Assembly: GCA_021732385.1 (NCBI GenBank)
Contig: JAKFVA010000011.1
Coordinates: forward strand, 1 to 64,000
Reading direction: 5' to 3'
Length of the DNA: 64,000 nucleotides
Origin: Burkholderiales bacterium
GTDB lineage: Bacteria; Pseudomonadota; Gammaproteobacteria; Burkholderiales; Burkholderiaceae_C
Part shown: piece after piece, positions 1 to 7,730 of the stretch
Layout of the letters: each line of letters begins with the position of its first letter
How positions within the stretch are numbered: the first letter of the stretch is position 1
Notes under the pieces: model-generated
The model's database searches: none
What the model was told of the DNA's origin: nothing
The model's input: the letters and a program-made list of their open reading frames with translations, nothing else
Program-made: the position numbers and the translations under genes

Positions 1-1194
1 TTGGCCTTTCAGCTCTACCTTGGCGACCTGCTGGCGGCGGCGCTCGTTTTCGCTGCGAAAGTCGTACAGGTCAAAGTCGCCATTGGGGCAGTAGCGGTCA
101 GCGTAGTAGTCCACGCCATTGCGGTCGGTGCAGCCAAAGGGGAAGGCCACGCGGTCGTCCGATTTCAGGCGCTGGCTGGCCGCTTGCAGTTGCACGCGCC
201 AGCCCTGGCCCAGCAGCGAGTCGAGCGCCAGGGTGTAGCGCAGGCTGCCGGTCAAGCCCTCCCACACCGCGGGTTGCGACCAGGGCTGGTTATTGATGTT
301 TAGGTAGGGGTTGGGCGCGGGCAATGTGTTCCCAGTGACTGACAAGCCCGGCAGGCTGGGCTGGCTGCGACGCGAGTATTCCACCTCGGCTTCGAGCAAG
401 CTGTTTTTGTTAAGACGCCAGTCAGCGGCCAGCGCAAACAGGTGGCGTTTGCCATCTAATGAATCAATCGGGCTGGCCACGTCTTCGCCCGCCAGGTTGA
501 GGCGGTAGCCAAAGGCATTGCCTTCGCCGAAGCGGCCACCCAAATCCAGGGCCACCAACACGCCGCCGTAGTTGGCGGTTTCCACGCGCAGGCTGCGCAA
601 GTCGTTTTCTGTGGGGCGTTTAACCACATAATTCACCAAACCACCTGGCGCACTGGTGCCCGCCTGGATGCCGCTGGCACCCTTAAGAATTTCAACCTGC
701 GCTTTGTTGTCCAGCGCAATGCTGGTTTCAGCGCTAATGGGCAGCCCCTCGCGCCGGTAGTTGTAGCGGTTGTCCAGCACAAAGCCGCGGACGCTCACAA
801 AGTCCCAATAGCCTGCGGCGTTGTAGGCGTCGCTGGTAGAAGCGTCCAGTTTCAGCAAGTCAGCCAGGCGGCGTGCACCACTGGCTTCTATCTGGTTGTT
901 GCTGATGACGCTGGCAGACAAGGGCTGTTGCGCCAGGGGGAAATCGCTAAACCCGGTAACGTCTGCCGTGGGTGGTGCGCGGCGCTCGCTGATGGTGACG
1001 CTGGGCAGCGTGGCCTGTGCAATGGCGGGTGCTTGCGCCCAAGTCTTTGAAGACAGCAGTGCAGGCACTATCAAAAAAGAAGCTAGACCCGCACGTCTAG
1101 TATGGGTTAGAAGCCTATTTGGCTTAAATTCAAAGGCCTCAATAGTCTTTATAAGACTATTTGGATAACTTTTTGTGAATTTTTGGGTTGCCAT
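1..1194 (-). CDS. TonB-dependent outer-membrane receptor, probably thiamine-type (3' end outside window)
   Basis: The first 398 codons of a TonB-dependent receptor are visible; the barrel C-terminus lies beyond position 1. An N-terminal secretion signal is present (hydrophobic run ending in SSKTWAQA, about residues 40-55), then a plug domain with the typical VSVRGF element and EILKGASG / GGLVNYVVKRP, then the first barrel strands. The ATG at 1194 has GGAAAA upstream. The plug pattern is that of siderophore-type receptors, but a TPP riboswitch lies 83 nt upstream on the same strand. Uptake of thiamine or a precursor across the outer membrane is therefore the best inference. Substrate cannot be read from the protein itself. 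Confidence 0.85.
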   Translation of the reverse strand, partial: MATQKFTKSYPNSLIKTIEAFEFKPNRLLTHTRRAGLASFLIVPALLSSKTWAQAPAIAQATLPSVTISERRAPPTADVTGFSDFPLAQQPLSASVISNNQIEASGARRLADLLKLDASTSDAYNAAGYWDFVSVRGFVLDNRYNYRREGLPISAETSIALDNKAQVEILKGASGIQAGTSAPGGLVNYVVKRPTENDLRSLRVETANYGGVLVALDLGGRFGEGNAFGYRLNLAGEDVASPIDSLDGKRHLFALAADWRLNKNSLLEAEVEYSRRSQPSLPGLSVTGNTLPAPNPYLNINNQPWSQPAVWEGLTGSLRYTLALDSLLGQGWRVQLQAASQRLKSDDRVAFPFGCTDRNGVDYYADRYCPNGDFDLYDFRSENERRRQQVAKVELKGQ

Positions 1195-1277
1195 TACGTT
1201 TTCCGTTCATGTAATGGCAGGTCGGCACGGCTGGTGGCGTTAAGCGCCCACTGAGAAATGGGCGCCGCCTGGTAGCT

Positions 1278-1381
1278 CAGCTTCCCTGCGCGAGGATTAC
1301 CTCAATCAGGTTCAAAGGGACTTTCTCAGTCGCTACCCAACCAAACTCTGCAGCATGGTCGGGCAACAACACCCCTAGCGG
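1278..1381 (-). promoter_or_regulatory. TPP (THI-box) riboswitch
   Basis: Read on the minus strand, this leader carries the conserved THI-box blocks in the right order. These are a 5' CTAGGGGTG segment, CTGAGA (1324-1329), CCTTTGAACCTGA (1306-1318) and GCGCAGGGAAGC (1280-1291). The spacing fits the thiamine pyrophosphate aptamer. It precedes the TonB-dependent receptor. A stem with arms at 1244-1250 and 1259-1265, between aptamer and start codon, could be part of the expression platform. Confidence 0.9.
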
Positions 1382-1527
1382 CCTTCATATTGCTATGAAG
1401 GTGGCTCATTCTAACGCCGCAAAGCGCTGTCCTACGCGGTCTTGCGCTGTTAGCTGGCCATCTAGCGCGCGATGGCTCAATACACTGATTTTTGCCCCCT
1501 TACTTTTTTATATGCAGGAGCTTTTAC

Positions 1528-2610
1528 ATGCCACTGAAATACATCGCTTTGTCGCTTGCGCTGCTGCCTACGGCGCAGTCGTTAGCAGCCGAACCCGGGG
1601 CGCCAAACCGCGTTGTGGACAGCGCTGCCACCGCTATCAGCAAAGCCCGGGCCGACAAAGACATGCAAGCCGTGCTCGACGCGCATGCGAGCCTAAAGCC
1701 CAAAGCGATTGAAAAAATCACGCCCACTGAGGCCCGCAAACAACCCAGCCCCGCCGATGCGGTGAATGTGGTGCTCAAACTGCAGGGTAAAAGCACCGAT
1801 CCCGAAGCACTGGTGCCTGGCATTAAAAGCCAGGACCGGATGATTGCTGGTGCCGCTGGCCCAATCCCAGCACGTGTTTACACACCCGATGGTGCTGGCC
1901 CTTTCCCGGTTATTGTTTACTACCACGGCGGCGGTTGGGTGATTGCCGACAAGCAAACCTATGATGGCGGCGCGCGTGGTCTGGCTAAGCAGGCCAATGC
2001 CGTCGTGGTGTCAGTCGATTACCGTCAGGCCCCTGAGTACAAGTTTCCTGCCGCCTGGGACGACGCATTTGCGGCTTACAAATGGACGTTGGCTAACGCC
2101 GCGTCGATCAAGGGTGATCCTAAAAAGCTGGCTCTTGCGGGTGAGAGTGCGGGCGGCAATCTGGCGATGGCTACCGCTATTGCAGTGCGCGATGCCGGCC
2201 TTCAGGCGCCACTGCATGTGCTGGCCGTGTACCCAGTAGCGCAAACCAGTACCAACACCGAGTCCTACATTGAAAACGCTATCGCCAAGCCCCTCAACCG
2301 CGAGATGATCAAGTGGTTTGTAGGTCACATGACCAACTCGCCAGCCGATTTAAAAGACCCGCGTCTGCAATTGATCGACGCTAAGCTGGCAGGCCTGCCA
2401 TCCGTGACAATCATCAACGCACAAATTGACCCGTTACGCAGTGATGGCGCCAAACTCGAAGCCGCACTCAAGACCGCTGGTGTGCCAGTAGAGCGCAAGA
2501 GTTATGACGGTGCCGCGCATGAATTCTTTGGTATGGCTGCCGTGGTGGAAAAAGCCAAGCTTGCGCAGAGCTACGCAGGGGCCAGGCTGCGGACAGCTTT
2601 TGGGAACTAG
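1528..2610 (+). CDS. Secreted alpha/beta hydrolase (HSL-family esterase)
   Basis: A 360-residue protein of the hormone-sensitive-lipase esterase family (Abhydrolase_3). It shows a signal peptide (about residues 1-20, ending QSLAA), the oxyanion-hole motif HGGGW (H133), the nucleophile motif GESAGG (S207), and likely triad partners D301 (in AQIDPL) and H331 (in GAAHEFFG). The ATG at 1528 is preferred over an upstream TTG because AGGAG lies 7 nt before it and the signal peptide starts there. It probably hydrolyses short-chain esters in the periplasm or outside the cell. The gene stands alone and converges with the ferredoxin reductase gene. Confidence 0.85.
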   Translation: MPLKYIALSLALLPTAQSLAAEPGAPNRVVDSAATAISKARADKDMQAVLDAHASLKPKAIEKITPTEARKQPSPADAVNVVLKLQGKSTDPEALVPGIKSQDRMIAGAAGPIPARVYTPDGAGPFPVIVYYHGGGWVIADKQTYDGGARGLAKQANAVVVSVDYRQAPEYKFPAAWDDAFAAYKWTLANAASIKGDPKKLALAGESAGGNLAMATAIAVRDAGLQAPLHVLAVYPVAQTSTNTESYIENAIAKPLNREMIKWFVGHMTNSPADLKDPRLQLIDAKLAGLPSVTIINAQIDPLRSDGAKLEAALKTAGVPVERKSYDGAAHEFFGMAAVVEKAKLAQSYAGARLRTAFGN

Positions 2611-2650
2611 GCCCTGCTGACTTTCCCCTTGGGATTTGGCAGCAGTAATT

Positions 2651-3754
2651 TCAGTCGAAGACTGGCGACTCCACGCCCAGCACCTTGTGCAGCTTGGGGC
2701 TGGTGGTGGTGTATTGCAGGTGAATCTTGCCCTTCTCGGGGAAGATGATGGGCGCTGCACCAAAGGCCGCCAGGGCGCATTCGTGGAAGCCACTCAGAAT
2801 AAGTTTTTTCTTACCTGGGTAGGTGTTGATGTCGCCCACAGCAAAAATGCCGGGCGTGTTGGTGGAGAATTTCTCGGTGTCCACCTTGACTTGCTTGCGT
2901 TCAATCTCCAAGCCCCACTCAGCAATGGGTCCGAGCTTGGGAGACAAGCCAAAGAATACCAGCAGCATGTCCAGCGGCACCACGCGGGTAACGCCGTCAG
3001 CCCCGGTTACTTTGGCACCAGTAAGCTTGCCGTCTTTTTCTTCATAGCCAGTCACCTGGCCGATGATGAATTGCATCTCCAGCGCTTCGCACAGTGCATG
3101 CATTTTGGCGACGCTGGCGGGCGCGGCTTTAAAACCGTCACGGCGGTGGATGAGAATCACGCTTTCAGCTTTGTTTGCGCCTTCGGCGACAAAATTCAAA
3201 GCCCAATCCAGGGCTGAATCGCCACCGCCAACGATAACCAGATTCTTGCCCGCAAAATCCGCCGGATTCTTGACGCGGTAATGCAGTTGTTGGCCATCAA
3301 ACTGCTCCAAGCCATCTACCTTGAGCGTGCGTGGCTGGAACGCCCCTACGCCAGCCGCAATAAATATGGTTTTGGTGAGGAATTGCGTGCCCTTGGAGGT
3401 CTCGACAAAGAAGCGTCCATCGCTTTGCTTTTGCACCGTGGTCACTTCCTGACCCAAATGAAAAATGGCACCAAAAGGCTCGATCTGTTTGAGCAGGCTG
3501 TCGGTCAGTTCCTGGCCGGTGCAGACCGGCACGGCGGGGATGTCATAAATCGGTTTGTCGGGGTAGAGCTCGACGCATTGGCCGCCAGGGTAGGCCAGCG
3601 AATCAATTACATGCGCCTTGATTTCCAGCAGGCCCAGCTCAAACACTTGAAACAGGCCAACCGGGCCTGCACCTACGATGACGGCATCGGTTTCAATTGG
3701 GCCATCATGGGCGGCGGCAGTACTCATGACTTCGGGGTTCAGTTGCGGTTCCAT
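2651..3754 (-). CDS. fpr: Ferredoxin--NADP reductase (thioredoxin-reductase-like type)
   Basis: A 367-residue FAD/NAD(P)-binding oxidoreductase of the TrxR-like ferredoxin-NADP reductase family. The N-terminal FAD Rossmann motif is VGAGPVG (about residues 27-33) and the NADP motif is [11 protein letters not shown] near the middle. A C-terminal FAD-contact stretch reads [13 protein letters not shown]. There is no redox CxxC, which separates it from true thioredoxin reductases. It lies 15 nt after a ferredoxin gene on the same strand, so the two are probably a redox pair. The symbol denotes function; this fold differs from E. coli Fpr. Confidence 0.85.
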   Translation of the reverse strand: MEPQLNPEVMSTAAAHDGPIETDAVIVGAGPVGLFQVFELGLLEIKAHVIDSLAYPGGQCVELYPDKPIYDIPAVPVCTGQELTDSLLKQIEPFGAIFHLGQEVTTVQKQSDGRFFVETSKGTQFLTKTIFIAAGVGAFQPRTLKVDGLEQFDGQQLHYRVKNPADFAGKNLVIVGGGDSALDWALNFVAEGANKAESVILIHRRDGFKAAPASVAKMHALCEALEMQFIIGQVTGYEEKDGKLTGAKVTGADGVTRVVPLDMLLVFFGLSPKLGPIAEWGLEIERKQVKVDTEKFSTNTPGIFAVGDINTYPGKKKLILSGFHECALAAFGAAPIIFPEKGKIHLQYTTTSPKLHKVLGVESPVFD

Positions 3755-3769
3755 AGCTCTTGGTAATTT

Positions 3770-4099
3770 TCAGCGAATCAATTCGGCCAGCTTGCCGGTT
3801 TTGTCTTTCCACTCATCAGCGTCGGCCGGTGGCGTTTTGCGTTTGGTAATGCTCTTCCAGCCAGCGGCGCGGGCCAGTTCCACATTCAGCGCAATAAAGG
3901 CTTGCTGATCGGCTGGCACATCTTCTTCAGCGTAAATGGCATTGACCGGGCACTCCGGGATGCACACGGCGCAGTCAATACATTCATCGGGATCAATCAC
4001 CAGCATGTTGGGACCTTCCCGAAAGCAGTCGACTGGGCACACGTCCACGCAATCAGTGTATTTGCAGCGGATGCAGGATTCAGAAACGATGTGGGTCAT
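3770..4099 (-). CDS. fdxA: 7Fe ferredoxin FdxA
   Basis: A 109-residue ferredoxin with the FdxA arrangement. The first cluster region is [18 protein letters not shown], typical of a [3Fe-4S] plus [4Fe-4S] protein, and the second is [12 protein letters not shown]. The C-terminal half is the long FdxA-specific tail. The gene starts 62 nt after the end of cysN on the same strand and runs into the ferredoxin-NADP reductase gene. It may therefore be co-transcribed with the sulfate assimilation operon and deliver electrons to sulfite reductase (inference). Confidence 0.92.
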   Translation of the reverse strand: MTHIVSESCIRCKYTDCVDVCPVDCFREGPNMLVIDPDECIDCAVCIPECPVNAIYAEEDVPADQQAFIALNVELARAAGWKSITKRKTPPADADEWKDKTGKLAELIR

Positions 4100-4161
4100 G
4101 GCAGTTGGAAGGTGATTTTCAAGGGCTAACCCTAGATTTTAGGCGGTTATGAATACCCGTT

Positions 4162-5559
4162 TTAGTTAATTGGCGCGGGCTCTGCTTCCTGCACCAAGAC
4201 GGCACCTGCCGTTTTGTGTGAGGCGGTGTCCACCAACACTAGCGCGCCCAGGTTGCGTGATTGCACAAACGGCAGTACGGGCAATGGCTCTTGGAGGGCC
4301 AACACAATACGGCCAATGGCGTTGGCTTCAAGTTGTATAGCGCTTTCCTGTGCCAATGTGTTGATGTCCAGCTTGTGCACAACGCGCGCCACTTTGGCCT
4401 TGACCCAACGGTGACCATGCAGCGCCCAGTAAGCGCGGCCCGCCACCAGGGGTTCGTCGTCCATCCAGGCGATGGTGGCATTTATTTCGCATAGTACCTT
4501 GGGTGCCCCATCGCTTGCCAACAACCAGTCGCCACGCGACACATCAACTTCGCGGTCCAGCACCACACCGGCGCTGTGGCCCGCGGCCACGTCTTGCGGC
4601 TGGCGTGCATGGCTTAGCACCTGGGCCACTGTGGCGGTTTTGCCGCTGGGCATCACCGTAATAGCCTGGCCTGGCCGTGCCGTGCCGCCCGCCACACGGC
4701 CCCAGAAAACGCGCCGGCCCTGCGAGGTGTCGGATGACGAGGAAAACTTTTCCACCCATTGCACCGGGAAGGCAAACGCAGCCTGTGATTCAACGGGTGT
4801 GGTGGGCAACTGTTCCAGAATTTGCAGCAGGCTGGCTCCGTGGTAGCCGCACCAGCCGACCTTGGCGTCGACCACATTAAAGCCCTTGAGTGCTGAAATT
4901 GGTACGGTGGCGGCCACGGCAATGCCCGCAGCCTGGGCAAAGGCGTGCAACGCGTTACTGATGTTGGCAAAGGCCAGTGCCGGGTCAGCCACGGCGTCAA
5001 GCTTGTTGATGGCAAACACCACGCTGGGCACGCGCAGCAGGTGGCACAGCAAGGCGTGGCGGCGCGTTTGCGGCAGTAAATCGTGGTTACGCTCGCTGAC
5101 GGACAAATGCTTTTTAGGCTCAATGGGTTCGCCATTCCAGGCCAGCTTGGTGGCGTCCACCAGCACGACGGCGGCGTCGGCGCTGGACGCGGCCGTGACC
5201 ATGTTTCGGGTGTACTGTTCGTGGCCAGGGGTGTCGCCAATGATGAATTTGCGCTGGGCAGTGGCAAAGTAGCGGTAGGCTACGTCGATGGTGATGCCTT
5301 GTTCGCGTTCAGCGGACAAACCATCGGTTAATTGCGCCAGATCAACCGCGCCAGCGCTACTGGCACTGGCACCGCGCGTGACGCTGGCCAGCTGGTCTTG
5401 AAGCACCGACTTGCTGTCCACCAGCAGGCGGCCAATCAGGGTGCTTTTGCCATCATCGACGCTGCCGCAAGTAATGAAGCGCAGCGCCGATTTGACATCC
5501 AACTGACCGTTAGCGACTGACTGGTATGCGCTTGGCGCTACGGAATCTATAGTGTTCAT
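4162..5559 (-). CDS. cysN: Sulfate adenylyltransferase large subunit (GTPase) CysN
   Basis: About 465 residues. This is the GTPase subunit of ATP sulfurylase, which couples GTP hydrolysis to formation of adenosine 5'-phosphosulfate. Motifs seen are the P-loop GSVDDGKST near residue 32, DTPGHEQY, and NKLD. Beta-barrel domains of the elongation-factor type follow. The protein ends without an APS kinase (CysC) domain. The ATG at 5559 is preferred to the adjacent TTG at 5562. It follows cysD by 13 nt and is the last sulfur gene of the operon. Confidence 0.95.
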   Translation of the reverse strand: MNTIDSVAPSAYQSVANGQLDVKSALRFITCGSVDDGKSTLIGRLLVDSKSVLQDQLASVTRGASASSAGAVDLAQLTDGLSAEREQGITIDVAYRYFATAQRKFIIGDTPGHEQYTRNMVTAASSADAAVVLVDATKLAWNGEPIEPKKHLSVSERNHDLLPQTRRHALLCHLLRVPSVVFAINKLDAVADPALAFANISNALHAFAQAAGIAVAATVPISALKGFNVVDAKVGWCGYHGASLLQILEQLPTTPVESQAAFAFPVQWVEKFSSSSDTSQGRRVFWGRVAGGTARPGQAITVMPSGKTATVAQVLSHARQPQDVAAGHSAGVVLDREVDVSRGDWLLASDGAPKVLCEINATIAWMDDEPLVAGRAYWALHGHRWVKAKVARVVHKLDINTLAQESAIQLEANAIGRIVLALQEPLPVLPFVQSRNLGALVLVDTASHKTAGAVLVQEAEPAPIN

Positions 5560-5572
5560 CAAAAATACCCGC

Positions 5573-6505
5573 TTAAAAATAACCGTCTTTTTTGCGCTTC
5601 TCCATGGAAGCCTCGGAGGTTTTGTCGTCCATGCGGGTAGCGCCGCGCTCGCTTACGTCGGCTTCGATGGTTTCCAGCACCACATCAAACGCGTTGGCGG
5701 CCAGGCTTTCTACCGGGCAGGTGCAGGTGATGTCGCCCACGGTTCTGAAGCGCACCTGCTTGTCTGTGGCCATTTCGCCATCACGCAGCGGCGTGAGGGG
5801 GGTAACTGGCACCAGCAGGCCCTTGCGCTCCACGACGCTGCGGCTGTGGGTGTAATACAGCGAAGGCAGGGCAATTTGCTCGCGGTCTATGTATTGCCAC
5901 ACATCCAGCTCGGTCCAGTTGGAAATCGGGAACACGCGGAAGTGCTCGCCGGGCTGCAACCGGGTGTTGAACAGCGTCCATAGCTCGGGCCGTTGCGCCT
6001 TGGGCTGCCATTGGCCAAAGCTGTCGCGGTGGCTGAAAATGCGCTCCTTGGCGCGGGCTTTTTCCTCGTCGCGGCGCGCCCCGCCTATCAGCGCGTCAAA
6101 GCGAAATTCGTCAATGGCTTCCAGCAATGTGACTGACTGGTGCACATTGCGGCTTTCGCCGGGATGGGCCAGGCGCACAGTGCCACGCGCCATCGAATCT
6201 TCCACGCTACGCACAATCAGCTCGGCTTGCAGTTCCTTGGCGCGAGAGTCGCGAAAGTCGGTGACTTCATGGAAATTGTGGCCGGTGTCGATCATCAGCA
6301 GCGGGTAGGGGATACGACCGATGCCGAACGCTTTTTCAGCGCACTTGAGCAAGACCAGGGAGTCTTTGCCGCCTGAGAACAGCAGTGTGGGCCGCTCGAA
6401 CACAGCGGCGACTTCGCGCAGGATGAAGATGGTTTCTTCTTCCAGGGCGTCCAGGTGGGCGTGGCTGAGTTGAGTCATGGGAGGTAAGTCGGTGCGGGCG
6501 TTCAT
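5573..6505 (-). CDS. cysD: Sulfate adenylyltransferase small subunit CysD
   Basis: About 310 residues of the PP-loop ATP-pyrophosphatase family. The P-loop is FSGGKDS, followed by DTGHNFHEV and the conserved GARRDEEKARAKER segment. The C-terminus SMEKRKKDGYF is typical of CysD. An upstream in-frame extension exists, but the ATG at 6505 overlaps the cysH stop codon in an ATGA arrangement, which suggests translational coupling. Another ATG at 6478 is possible. Works with CysN in sulfate activation. Confidence 0.95.
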   Translation of the reverse strand: MNARTDLPPMTQLSHAHLDALEEETIFILREVAAVFERPTLLFSGGKDSLVLLKCAEKAFGIGRIPYPLLMIDTGHNFHEVTDFRDSRAKELQAELIVRSVEDSMARGTVRLAHPGESRNVHQSVTLLEAIDEFRFDALIGGARRDEEKARAKERIFSHRDSFGQWQPKAQRPELWTLFNTRLQPGEHFRVFPISNWTELDVWQYIDREQIALPSLYYTHSRSVVERKGLLVPVTPLTPLRDGEMATDKQVRFRTVGDITCTCPVESLAANAFDVVLETIEADVSERGATRMDDKTSEASMEKRKKDGYF

Positions 6506-7323
6506 GCGGTAATCCGGGCGCTCTGGGGCAAAGGGCTGGAGCCGGGCAAGGCGCTGGTGGATATTGCACTGGAAGCATCGTCTTTCACGTGCAGACCGCA
6601 CTCTTTGGCGTTTTCATCTTCCCACCACCAGCGGCCGGCGCGAAAGTCCTCACCCAGTGCAATGGCACGGGTGCAGGGAGCGCAACCAATGCTGGGGAAA
6701 AATTCGTCATGCAGTGGGTTATAGGGCACGCTGTGCTGCTGGATGTAGTGCCACACGTCACCCCAGGTCCAGTTGGCCAGGGGGTTGATTTTGACTAACC
6801 CAGTCCGGCCGGTTTGGGTGTTCGTGGCCGCTTCGCTGGTGTCGACCAGTGGCACCTCGGCGCGCGCATTCGATTGCTCGCGGCGCAGCCCGGTAATCCA
6901 GGCTTTTTTTCCCGCCAGCGCACGCTCTAATGGCTCGACCTTGCGGATATGGCAGCAGTCCTTGCGCAGCGCAATGCTTTGGTACATGGCGTCTTTGCCG
7001 TGGGTGGCCACAAAGTGCACGGCAGTTTCGGTGCGCGGCGTGTACACGGCCACACGGCCAGGGTTGGTCTGTTGCGTTTGGGCCAGCAGCGCCAGTGTTT
7101 GCGGGTGCAGCATGCCGGTTTCCAGCACAAACAGCGGAATTTCCAGGCGCAGGCTGTTGCCAATGTGGGTTATGACAACGTCTTCCGCGCCCAAGCTGGA
7201 GGCTTGGGTGAGCTCGCTGGCCACGTTGTAATCGGCAGCTGCTTGCAAAAGTACCGCGCGTGTTTCTGCCAGCTTGGCGTCAAAATCCTTGGAGGGGCGG
7301 GCGTGCAAATTGGTGGCGCTCAT
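6502..7323 (-). CDS. cysH: Adenylyl-sulfate (APS) reductase, CysH family
   Basis: A 273-residue reductase converting activated sulfate to sulfite. It carries two cysteine pairs, DCCHIRKVEP and GCAPCTRA, that ligate a [4Fe-4S] cluster in the APS-reductase subgroup. The catalytic motif ECGLH follows near the C-terminus. E. coli-type PAPS reductases lack the cluster cysteines, so direct use of APS is likely. That agrees with the absence of a cysC gene or domain here. Start and stop both overlap neighbours by 4 nt. Confidence 0.93.
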   Translation of the reverse strand: MSATNLHARPSKDFDAKLAETRAVLLQAAADYNVASELTQASSLGAEDVVITHIGNSLRLEIPLFVLETGMLHPQTLALLAQTQQTNPGRVAVYTPRTETAVHFVATHGKDAMYQSIALRKDCCHIRKVEPLERALAGKKAWITGLRREQSNARAEVPLVDTSEAATNTQTGRTGLVKINPLANWTWGDVWHYIQQHSVPYNPLHDEFFPSIGCAPCTRAIALGEDFRAGRWWWEDENAKECGLHVKDDASSAISTSALPGSSPLPQSARITA

Positions 7324-7730
7324 GCTGTGGTCCTGGAAAAGTGCGGCTGCGCGTGCTGTGCATCGCCCTGGTAGAAATCGGGGAACATGCGCAGCAGCTT
7401 TTCGCCATGCGCCAAATCCTGGCCCTCGCGCAGCACGGCTTCAGAAAACCCGGTGCGCTGCATTTGTTGCAGTTGGTCAATCAGCACGTCGCCCACAGCG
7501 CGCAAGGTGCCCTGGAACTTCATTCGGTGGCGCAGCAAAAACGCCTGGCTATAGGCGCGGCCATCGGTGAATTTGGGGAAGTGCAGTTCAATGCAGTCCA
7601 CACCGGCCAAATCAAGTGCCAGCGGATCAGCATCGTTGGCCAGTTGCAAGGTGTTTTGCGCCGTGGTGCTTGCTGCCTGTGCGCTGGCAGCTATCAGTTT
7701 CATAGTGTGTGTCATGGCTTGGCCGTTCAT
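7320..7730 (-). CDS. DUF934 family protein of the sulfate assimilation operon
   Basis: A 136-residue protein recognised as DUF934 by its sequence (GVDCIELHFPKFTDGRAYSQA and RTGFSEAVLRE segments) and by its place between cysI and cysH. The family regularly sits in this position in beta- and gammaproteobacterial cys operons, but its biochemical role is not established. Four-nucleotide ATGA overlaps on both sides indicate coupled translation. No signal peptide or membrane segment is visible. Confidence 0.85.
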   Translation of the reverse strand: MNGQAMTHTMKLIAASAQAASTTAQNTLQLANDADPLALDLAGVDCIELHFPKFTDGRAYSQAFLLRHRMKFQGTLRAVGDVLIDQLQQMQRTGFSEAVLREGQDLAHGEKLLRMFPDFYQGDAQHAQPHFSRTTA

